Origin: Marasmius tenuissimus
Taxonomy: Eukaryota; Basidiomycota; Agaricomycetes; Agaricales; Marasmiaceae
DNA: 64,000 nt
NCBI GenBank assembly: GCA_029532415.1
Contig: JAQOTA010000031.1
Location: 248,001 to 312,000, forward strand
Direction: 5' to 3'
The position numbers and the translations under genes were made by a program. This document shows, one piece after another, positions 11,231 to 20,777 of the stretch (within the stretch, counting starts at the first letter, position 1; the number at the start of each line of letters is the position of its first letter). The notes below the pieces were generated by a model that saw nothing but the letters and a program-made list of their open reading frames with translations, made no database searches and had not been told where the DNA came from.

Positions 11231-14200
11231 CTACGCTCTCTGCTTTCCCTTTGTGTTCGAAGCAGACTCGGCAGGTGCTGGTTTTGAGCGTTGAGTACCT
11301 GCCTTCATTGCGCCATATACCTGCGAGTCAGGTGTCAGTAAGAACTTCCGAGAATGCGAAGGGTAATTCACGTACCAAGTCAGCCCGCTGAATGTCCAAC
11401 GCAGTCGCCCATTTGAACTGTTCCTTGCGAAAGATCTCCACCCGAGGGTACAACGGCTTGTCCAAGTCAAAAAAGGCTGGGTAAGATACCTGCTCGAACT
11501 GAGCAGCGCTACCTCAGCTAAGTCTTCCCACACCGAAGCTTGATGAGAGGCACGAGCACGTAGAGCGCACAACTTCGCAGCGTAAGCTTCGGGGTTTGCA
11601 TCCAACTTCTCGACGGCATTCGCTGGGTCTTCGGGGCTCTCCGCAATTTGCCGCCAAACCATGGCCATCTTCTTGAGGTAACGAATCATGCGATGGAATT
11701 CGGCGTGTTTGCGCTCGAACTCTTCCATCCACCGGTATACTTCAGCTCGTTGCCTCGTCCAAGAAATTCGATCCCCTTATAAGCAACGTCAACGACAAAC
11801 ATTACAACGAAACGACAAACGTACCTGCTTCTTCAAACTCGTCCATGGCAGCTGTATCCTTCGGATTCAGCCCTCTCCTAGCGCCAAGAGTCCACAGACG
11901 GCCCTCGTTATCAGGTTTGGTAAACTCTGAAGGTGACGATGTTGGTATCAGATAGGCCGTCATGAGTTATAATGACTTATGCTTATCACGCTTTGCATCC
12001 CGGAGCTCGGCGTTGGATCTTGGCAGCGCTGTCTCAGCAGGATCTCTATTGGGTTTGGTCTCCTTTGTTGCACGGAAAAGCCCGACCCAGAGTGACCTCG
12101 ATAAGCTTACTGTAAAGAGGATATGAGATGCGATACATGACGAAGAGAATACGATGAACGAACCTTCTCGCTGTGTCATTTTAGTGGCACTCGTGAGTTC
12201 CCTGTGTTTGATGACTCGACCCAGTCCAAGTTGGATTTGCAGGAGCTTGTGCAGCGTACTTGGTCCCGTTGTCCACAAAGCCCCGTCCCTTCGTTTGGAG
12301 TCTCCAAGGCGCCGCTTCGTATTGACGTCTTTCCTTTCGGTGTCCTCTTTGCAAAGCGGTGGGAGCTCAGAGTGGTCTGCACTAACCCCTTCGGGAATCC
12401 TCTGCAGGCGTATCAGCATAGCCCGGTTGTTGTTGTAGACCGCCAGCTGACGAGTACGGATATCCACCACGTTTTGGATACTCTTCCCCGTACGAGTGCG
12501 CATCGCGTCAGTCGAGACATTAAATTCCTTGTATACAAAAAGGATTTCGAGTTTACGACAGGTGCTCTGAATCGCGTTCACGGTGTCGTAGGCGTGACTT
12601 GTGTGCAATGTGCCTTCCTGGTCGCCGAGCTGAGTTGTGCCATATGACGAACGTTCTTCGTTTGTCATGTCAGACGGCAGCCCCAAGATGAAACCTTCCA
12701 CGTCCTCGGACTGTCCCTCTTTGAAGCGGTCGGGAAGGCGGGGCGTGACTATAGTCTGTCGTTCGCGGAAATCATTCAAGACCTCCACTAAATGATTCCG
12801 AAGGTCTTCGATGGTGGTGGTTTCCATCTGGGTGAGGTGAGGTTTTTGTTTCAGGACGATTATCCGCTCTCTGATGATTCTGTCAGTCAAAACGTGAACG
12901 CAACGAAGGACGGATGTTGACATACCATTTGTCCTCTGCTTCGAATGCTTTCCGCCAATAAGCCTCGATATCCAACCCAACTTTCGGTATAGCAAGGGAT
13001 ATACCCCCACCATCCACGCGTGCTATGTCCTCCAACACGCTCGCAACAGTGGGAGCTTTCGCACCCTCCGGTCGGTGATGCGGGTCAATCCACGATCCAT
13101 TCTTCTCCTTAGGCACCATGTCCTGGCGAGACCACTCGGCGATGCTGTCCTCGTGGACCAACGACAACTGCTGAAATTCGGACATGTGGTCTTCAAATTG
13201 CGCCGCTGCGATCACAAGTTCTCGGGCTGTCAAGTACGCTGCGAAAGAAAACGGTCAGTGCCCAGTACAGTATGTCAAAGGTGTTCTCTACCCAAATTGA
13301 TCACTTTCTTGCGATTATGGTCGTTGTAGTAGGTGATGTGGAGGTTGTGACGATGACCGGGGCCTGCCTGACAGCTGAAAGTAGCGACCTTGTTCAGAAA
13401 TGGCCATGCTTGTTCTGCTCCCTCCCCAGTGAAATGCCCGTTGCACCACTGATAGAAGAGCGCGAATATGACCTTGCAGATGCGAACCTTGTGCCCTGTG
13501 AGGTGAAGGACAGGTATTCCTCGTTCGAGACGGTTGACAAATTCACGTTGACGGGAAAGATACTTGAACGTCGCAAACCGAACGAGTTGATTCACGGCGT
13601 AAGCGCACTCGGCGTCGTAGGATTGTTTGTGGGGAACGAGGTTGCGATGAGATTTGGATGACTTGATCTTCTTGTCTTCATACCCATAAAGCGTGTAGCC
13701 GCGGCTGAAGGCCGCATCAACGTTTGCTTGGCTGGCAGACATGTGAGCCACCTGAAGATGTTCGTGTCAAGATAAACTCACTTTTCGGACCCATACATGT
13801 CAGTCACGCCCATGATGAAGACATGGCTGCACTGATGGTTTACTGTGCCTGTCACAGCCATTCCATGCGCAGCTAGTTCTGTCAGCTTCGTCACGGCCTT
13901 CACGTTATCGCAATTGGGTACTGGCTCCTAGATCGGCGAACAAATGTTAGGAGTGACTCATCGACAGACAACGACGAGACTTACAATGAACTTTGTCTTG
14001 CCAGCCTCCGCGAGGAACTTGGCATATTTCCTGTCATCAGCGAAGTACAATCGTCCGCGATACAGGGAATGGTCCTTTCCGCTACCTCTCTTCCGGAATC
14101 GCCTGGTCTTCGAGTTCCCATCGAGGGTAGTGTACATCATGTTGAGGTGCCTCAGATATTGCGGTGTCTCCTCCCAGCCATCCCCCATGTTCATGTCGGG

Positions 14201-15253
14201 ATCTGGGCATGAAGGGCATCGGGTAACAAAGGTGCCAGCTGGAAGGTGCGGAAGAGTCCGAGGTATCAGAGAGAAGAACTCCCCGTATCGTAGTCTGTCG
14301 TGGATAAACCGCCACACTCGGACAGCAAGCATAAACGGCGTGTAAGGATCCTGGACCAAGTGGGTATGCGCGTTGTCGGTCAACCTTCGAAGGGCGAAAA
14401 TCCAGTCATAGGCGGGGAGTTGGCCTTGTAGGGCCTGTATATTATACTCCTTCAGCATAGCGAAGGTGTAGGCCGTTTCGGGTTCGCGAGCTGAGGAGGG
14501 AAACAACCTCGATCGCATTAGCTGCTGCACTCTCTTTGTACTGCCGCAGTTGCAGAATGACAGAGAAGTGCCATGAACCCCGTTTGAGTGGACGACCGTG
14601 AACTTCACTCCAGTCGGCTTGTCGAGAACAGGGCATGGATGACCGTGATGGCCGAGCTGGACAGCGAAATCCTCTCGGAGGGTACTGATATCGGAGCACT
14701 CGAAGAAGCTCCTATTCCATACTCTCGCCCAATGCCAAGGGTTGGTGCGGTGTCGCAAGATCCAACAATCCTTGCAGCATATCTCAAAATCTTGGCAATC
14801 CTGGCACTGGACAATGCGTTCGCCGGTTCCGCATGAGCAAGGGAGATTGAGATTGGAGTCATATTCGTGTAAGAGGAGCCAGGTGGTAAGTTCACCGACG
14901 ATGGCTTCAAAGTCTTTCAGAGTCTCTGACGACTGAAAAAATGCTCAATGTCAGGAGTCTGAAGCCACGAAAGTATCGCGAAGACTTACCCGCGCTGCCC
15001 GACTCTCGGCTGCCTCATCATCATCAGCATCTTCCTCTTTCTTCGTCTCTCTGTCGTCAACGACCGGTTTTCCTGACGTGGATGGACCTGCAAGAGGTTG
15101 GGCTTGGCCCCGGACACTAAACGCGGGGAGCCCAGAGGGGTCCTGAGCTATTGTGGTGACTGTATTCCCCAGTCGAGCTCTCTTCGCAATGGGCGGCTTC
15201 GCAATGTTAGATTGAAGTAGGTCAGTGATGGTCGGTTTGCGCTTTTCGGTCAT
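11231..15253 (-). CDS. KDZ transposase with CxC2-like cysteine cluster, multi-exon
   Basis: Starts at ATG 15253 (MTEKRKPTITDLLQSN). Exons read as 15253-14990, 14932-13985, 13927-13782, 13731-13292, 13238-12926, 12879-12164, 12109-11990, 11926-11825, 11775 to about 11550, then the C-terminus to TAG at 11231. Exon 2 has the Cys cluster (CSCGTGERIVQCQDCQDF, then CCKDC and a following His), as in CxC2-KDZ proteins. Catalytic blocks follow: TTLDGN (about 14.12 kb), SYDAEC (about 13.61 kb) and GEGAEQAW (about 13.42 kb), matching the family D, D and E. The conserved HLTGHKVRIC block is also present, and the C-terminal RW.EEF helix region is intact. Two oddities: the exon 5-6 junction creates TGA (TG|A), and near 11.52 kb the frame shifts unless a 35-44 base intron is removed. 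The gene may be recently disabled, or these may be splice details I misread. It cuts and pastes DNA in the nucleus. Confidence 0.85.
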
Positions 15254-15299
15254 GGTGCGAGGTTGAGAGGTGGATGTGTGGGCAGGATTGAAGCTTGGT

Positions 15300-15530
15300 T
15301 AAATGCGAGTGAGTAGGCCCAACGTTGCAGCAGCGGATGAGCAAAAACAATGCTGTGCTGGTATGGCGCAGCAGAAGATGAGTAAACCCAACATTGCGGC
15401 AGTACGTTGCAGCAGCGGATGAGTAAAAAAAACGTTGCGGCGGTATGTTCGCGACAGCAGATGAGTAGGACCGGCTGCACTGGGTACAGCGCAGCAGAGG
15501 GCAAGTAGAATGCTGCAGTGGTATGCAGTC
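15300..15530. repeat. imperfect ~41-bp tandem repeats upstream of the transposase
   Basis: About five degenerate copies share the core GATGAGTAAAAAAAACGTTGCGGC followed by GTATG..GCAGCAG, in the 400 bp between the transposase ATG and the next gene's stop. The position and core could serve as promoter elements or transposase binding sites; this is a guess. The long minus-strand open frames here are translations of the repeat. Confidence 0.7.
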
Positions 15531-15650
15531 TCAAATTGGGGGATCGCTCGGGGCTGCGGTGGGATGTAGGAACGTGAAAAGTGATGGCTTGGCAAGAAAA
15601 AGACATATACAGTAGATACTAGGCATCATCGAGAGGTAAGGTAAGGTACG

Positions 15651-16626
15651 TCAAGGGTTCATATCCTCCGTCCATTCTTCTGACCACCCTGGAATGGCAA
15701 GACACGACAGGTCTATCTCCTTTCCCTGTGGCGGCGCCACGAAAGGGACATCCCAAGGTTGGAAAAACCAGTCGTCTCCGTGTTTTCGTTCAATGGCTGC
15801 GCCGTCTCTGATCCCCAGACGGATCAATTGGGCCTTCATGCTGTTGAGTGTGAGCTTGTACCCGTTCCTGGGATACACTTTCACGTAGAACATGGAGCAA
15901 CACTCCTCATCCTGAGAGTAATGTCAGTGAGAGTTTAGGTACGAAGAGGTGGTTTTACTCACAGAAACATAGATCCATACTTTGACTTCGTAAGGGAAAC
16001 GACAACCGGTGATGACGATCTCGTCGTCCTCTTCAATCTCTTCTCAGACTTCGAATAGTTCTTCTTCGAACTCCTCTCGGACTTCAAACAATTCGTCTTC
16101 GACCTCAATCTCTTCTTCGGCTTCGGCCTCCTCCTCGTCGCTGGCGGATATGAGGGTGTCGTTGATAGGTTCTTTGTCATCGGGGTTTTCGAGGTCCAGC
16201 GTGTCCCATTTCTTGAGCTGAGCCCGCTCCTTCAAGCATGCAAGGAGTTCTCGGCTGCTGGTGAGCAGACTTAGAGGGATGTCGTCCTGTAGTGGGTAGC
16301 GTGTCTCCCCGTCCTCAGCCTGGAAGGATATGATTAGCAAGGTACAATATTCATGACACTGAAAGACTCACATAGTAGATACGTCCTAGGTCGCGGAAAT
16401 TGGGATGCGAAGGACCAGCGACCTCCGTTCCGGTCCCGACAAAGTATTGAGGCGCTGCATCCTGGTTCTTGAAGTGGATTGGCACGCTGGGGAACTTGAT
16501 CCCAGCCACGATACGAAGTTGTCCGAGGATGTTGCGCAGGCGCTTCGCCACCAATGTATAACGTTGGCTTTTGCTGTAGGGTTTCGTCCCCTTCTGTCGA
16601 AAGGGTATAACTGCCCGTCGTGGCAT
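15651..16626 (-). pseudogene. acidic-repeat protein of the KDZ block, interrupted by one stop
   Basis: Exons 16626-16372, 16319-15963 and 15911-15651 join in phase with GTGAGT donors. The start ATG begins MPRRAVIPFRQKGTKPYSK. The middle exon has an acidic tract (SDEEEAEAEEEIEVEDE) followed by a short internal duplication, FEVREEFEEE then FEV*EEIEED. The duplicate shows that Arg CGA has become TGA at 16046-16044, a CpG-to-TpG change. After the stop the frame remains open and spliceable to the end (SMFYVKVYPRNGYKL.., ending TEDMNP). So the gene is either a very recent pseudogene or translated only to the stop. No known domain is seen. It lies head-out behind the transposase, and divergent from the 690-aa gene, from which it is separated by 0.7 kb. 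Confidence 0.6.
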
Positions 16627-17321
16627 AGCGGAATGCGAGGGTATAGGAAGATGAGTTTGGACGGGTGTTGAGCGAGGGAGGTTGGTGGATTGTACGTCGT
16701 GCGGTAGTATCTTTATAGGGAGGCGAGATCCGGTTCTTGCTGAAGTTGCTGCTTCGAGTCCATACGGGCAATCCTTGCGATAGGCAGAGGCTCGCAACTC
16801 AATACAACCGGTGAATTGAATCATCGGTTTTGCTCGAATGGAATCGAGCAAATGAGTCGAGCTGGGCCGGTTCGCCATGAATGCAATGGACGGAGCTGGT
16901 GTGATTGTGAGATGAAGTTGCAAGGGTGTAATGAATGGGCGTACGTACCATGTTAAAAAAAAAATTCTTGCCGACATCATAGGGCTTGAGAGGAGAGGTG
17001 TGAGCCGAGGAGAAAGACAGCAGGGGATGAGTCAGAGGCACTGCCCGAGAGCGTGGGTAAGTCAACACAGTAACTGAGCAGCCACCCGAATTCCCACACC
17101 CCATGACAGGCAATTCACCGGCACTTTCACTACGCCAAAGCTCTCATCGACAGACTCGCTCATTGCTCTCTCATCGTCTCAACGCCAAATTTTACTATCT
17201 CAAAAATTCAGAACCCATTTTCCCCCTCAGCGAGATTCCATTCTCGTTGTAAATTCTCATTCCATTGAGGATTTGACCACCCCCAACTTTCATCGACACC
17301 GATTGTCATTCAGGCCCGAAG
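16627..17321. promoter_or_regulatory. divergent intergenic region, probable bidirectional promoter
   Basis: This 695-bp gap separates two divergent genes of the KDZ block (starts at 16626 minus and 17322 plus), so it must hold both promoters. It contains an A-run near 16,955 and pyrimidine-rich sequence before 17,322. I found no clear TATA box. Confidence 0.4.
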
Positions 17322-19511
17322 ATGGCTATCGATCTCACCGCCGAGGACTTGCGTAGGAATTCAAGAACGTTCGGTAAGACTATTCAGCTCGAGCTTCATA
17401 GCGACATATCTAACAGTCTCTTTTCATTTCCGTTCTCAGATACGCTGAACAAATCCTTAACATTCGAGGACGGCCTTACCGCAGTGCTTTCTCCAGAAAC
17501 ACGCCACTTCGTGACATCTCCGAATCGCTCGACAATACCACATCCACCTCTGGGATCCACGAGGGATTTGTATCTTCGTCGGGACGGTTTCTATGGTCCG
17601 GATGATCCCGTACAGTATCCTCAGCCCCTGAACAGCAACTATACTTACCTCGCATGTGTACCTACTCCTCCAATATCAATGACGGACATGTATTTTGACG
17701 ATCTGTGCATGTGGGAGAAAGATCACCGTCCTAGCGAATTTTCCATCGATGATGGCCATGAAAGTCGGGCGCTAAGTGCGTTCTCGACATCTATTAACAG
17801 GTTACGCCAACGCACAAAGGCGTTGCTTCTATCGCAACCGGCGTGGAAGCATCGATTTGTTGAGTTGGACCTCACGATAGATCTGTGTCTCCATCGACTA
17901 CGGTCTCCTTCAACGATTTCCCCTCGAAACCTGACTCGCGCAGTATCGGAACTTCAACAAGTGTGGCGCACCGCCGTGTCTATCATCAATTTCGTTGAGA
18001 TCTACCAGCCCCGCATGATGGCTACCTCTGACTTGAAGGAGGTCTATCAGGGCACTCCTCACGATCAAAGCACGATCAGATCACGCATGGGTGCTTTCGT
18101 TTGGACTCCGAAAGATGCGACGTTATTGTTTCGGGCCAAGTTGCCTGTATACTACGTCCGCGAATACAAGGATTTTGATCGTCAGATCATCTTAGAAGTG
18201 ACCTCTTTCCATGACCTTCCAGTCAACAATAACGCTGCAATCCCAAGTCATCCGGTCGTCTACGTGGGTCAGGCTGGCTCCGACTCGAAATTTGCTGTCA
18301 TTCGAGCAGAGTCCATCGGCTGTTTCAATTCTCCCAGCTCGTTTGAGAACCTACACCTGGCCAACGCCTATCAGTCTTCATACAACCTGGGATCCGGAAG
18401 TATAATCTCTCCCACGACTTCTTCTTCAGCTTCGACATCCGCTGCCCCGAGTTCTGGCCCTGTGCGTACAAGCTTGAAGAAAAAGGTTGGGACCAAGGCG
18501 AAGGGAAAAACAGGTATGTTTTTTAAGGATCACACTTGTATCTACCTTTGACGTTAGCGATTAGGTCCCCCAGTCCCCGACCCCCACGAAGGCTTCTCAG
18601 ACTTACCGACAGACGATCCCTTCACACCGCCACCGATACTCGCATGGAAGGACGCCAACGTCTCTATCAACAAATCACACCCAGAAAAGCGAGTTATGTT
18701 GCCGGGGGACAATCTGCGATTGAAGACAGTGGCTCCGGACCCTGCAACACTTCTATGCCGCACAGATCCTTCCCGTACAGACTTCCTTGTGCAATGGGCA
18801 CACATACGCGAACCTTTCTTCCGCCGAGGCCGCGGAGGTGATGAAATAGAGATACCCGTTCCTTTGAGAGCCGGCGTATGGAGAAAAGTTCTGACTGCGC
18901 GGTCTCACGGACTCTATACGAAGACGGACCTCCCTAAGGAAAAGCAGGCCAAATGGCACCAAGAGGCGACCGTTTGGCTTTGTAACCTATTCAACCGCTA
19001 CGCGCCAGGTATCGAGCCAGTCGCATCACTCGAAGCGAAGTTGGATATGGCCGAGGGTCGAAAATTTGTCTATGAAGTATCGATGCTGAATTTTTGGTAC
19101 CAGATCATGGCTCTGGATGAATTGGCGGATTCAACTATCCCCGTTTCTTCTCCTGCGGCGTCTGAAGCGATTTCTCGCCTAGAGCAGGCAAACCATCGCC
19201 GGCATCGCCTTCAATTGATACAGGCGATATTTGGTACCTACGATGACCCATTCACAGCGGTGACCACCAAAAATGAAGCCCATATTGCTTCCGATATTTG
19301 GGCGGTTCGATTTCCTGCATTGAAGGCTTTCTGGCGGATCATGGAGTCTTGGCCTGGGGAAAAGCCCAAGGTTTGGAATCGCGGAAATGATCCGAATATC
19401 TTACAGATGGCAGCCGATGGATTTTTGTGGGAGAAGTCTTTGGTACAATTCTACGTACAGACTTACTACAATTTTCTTGGTTTTCTGCCCGTTCTTCCCC
19501 GCCGTAGATAA
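17322..19511 (+). CDS. uncharacterised 690-aa protein of the KDZ block
   Basis: The ATG at 17322 begins MAIDLTAEDLRRNSRTF. Likely exons are 17322-17373, 17440-18513 and 18565-19511, summing to 691 codons including TAA. The first intron (66 bases, GTAAGA..CTCAG) is open in frame, so it may sometimes be retained. The first half is globular with a Leu/Arg-rich helix region (HRFVELDLTIDLCLHRLRS). A Ser/Thr/Ala linker and a basic patch (SLKKKVGTKAKGKTG) precede the second intron. The second half (VWRKVLTARSHGLYTKTD..) is globular with no motif I know. The gene appears intact, unlike its acidic-repeat neighbour. Function unknown; it is presumably a cargo or accessory protein of the element. Confidence 0.7.
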
Positions 19512-19880
19512 GTGCTTGTGCTAATTTTCGCTACGCCGATCTTATTTTCTACCTACATGTACAATAAGTAGTCCGAGGAAACGATGTTCTTGACGCGCAC
19601 GCAAAATGCCGAGAGGGCTAATCCGGCAAATTTGATTTGTCACGAGAACAATGTGCCACGAACCCTGAAACCCTGAGCCCACCCAAGCTTGTATGCGAAC
19701 CACCACCACCAATTTTCTTCACCGCCGCTTCATGCTCCGTCTCTATGTTATGCATTCGAAATAGTTTGATTCCATTCAAACTGTGTTTCCTGATTCCATT
19801 CAGGAAACTTATAGAGTCGCATATATTGCGTATGTCCATTCCAGCATCGCACATCACATCTCAACCTCTTCCCTCTATCG
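19512..19880. other. intergenic gap between two cargo genes
   Basis: 369 bp between the stop of the 690-aa gene and the ATG of the PIP-box gene, holding the 3' end of one and the promoter of the other. A short direct repeat, TTCCATTCA.., occurs near 19,768 and 19,795. Confidence 0.4.
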
Positions 19881-20427
19881 ATGCCACCGAGTCGCCTCTC
19901 AGACCCATTCCAACGACGAATCACCAACTTCTTCTATCACACGATCAGGACCAGAATGCATCGCCCAAGGCGAAAGGAGATTGTTGTGGACCCATTTCAG
20001 CGACGCCTGACCGACTTCTTTTCGGTCACCAAAATAGAAAGATTCTTTCCGCCGAATCTACGAGCTCGCGAACAGTTTCTTATCTTCTATCATGCGGTGA
20101 GTATGGCTTTTCGATGCTGAAGCCCACAAACTAACGACGTTTCAACAGTGCGGACGCAAGACAACTCTCGTGTGCAGGAACCTACCCTTGAGGGCCCGTC
20201 TTTCTGACTACCGGCGCTCACTCTTCAAGGCCAGGATTGCAGAGAGACCTCAGCTACGAGTACTGAAGATTGAGGGCTCCTCGTTCGAATGGGGTTACAT
20301 TGGCTGGAGAGAATACTTCAACCTACCGAGCAATGGCAAGCCCATGTTCTTCAGCCTGTTCAACAACGTCAACGACCTACCAGAGGACTGGGTTCAAGAC
20401 ATTACGATATTTCTTGATTCCTCGTAG
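19881..20427 (+). CDS. 164-aa protein with two tandem PIP-box motifs
   Basis: Two exons, 19881-20096 and 20149-20427, join in phase (GTGAGT donor, CAACAG acceptor). Near the N-terminus are DPFQRRITNFF (residues about 8-18) and DPFQRRLTDFF (about 36-46). Both fit the PCNA-binding consensus Q-x-x-[ILM]-x-x-[FY]-[FY] exactly, and a basic segment (HRPRRKE) lies between them. The duplicated flanking DPF suggests internal duplication. The C-terminal exon encodes a small unrecognised domain (FEWGYIGWREYFNLP.., ending ITIFLDSS). Known PIP-box proteins bind the sliding clamp during replication and repair, so docking on PCNA is a reasonable inference. The gene sits between two other genes of the KDZ block on the same strand. 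Start at the first ATG. Confidence 0.7.
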
Positions 20428-20777
20428 CAGTCTATGCCTTGGTAAGTACGGGTTCCATTCGCATGTCTTCGAACCATTCTGAACGAGACCTTCAGGACAC
20501 CGCCTACTCAGCTGGAAACAAATCTATTCACGCTAGTTTAGAATATTTAGAGAAATACAACCGCAATTTTTATTCTAGTTATACGCCGTCGGTTTCCCCA
20601 TTTCACGTCGTTGTGTGTCGTAAGGGATGGGGGCCTGTAAGGGACCACAGACCGATGAGTCGCGATACGTGAAACCCTGCCGAGATCTCAGAGCAAGTGA
20701 CATCCTCCGTCGCTTCTCCCCATCCCATACTTAAACCCCTTCCTTCACTCTGAATCTCACCACAACCGTTGCTCTGC
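20428..20777. other. intergenic gap within the KDZ block
   Basis: 350 bp between the PIP-box gene and the homeodomain-like gene. No open frame with recognisable content; presumably the promoter of the downstream gene. Confidence 0.4.
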
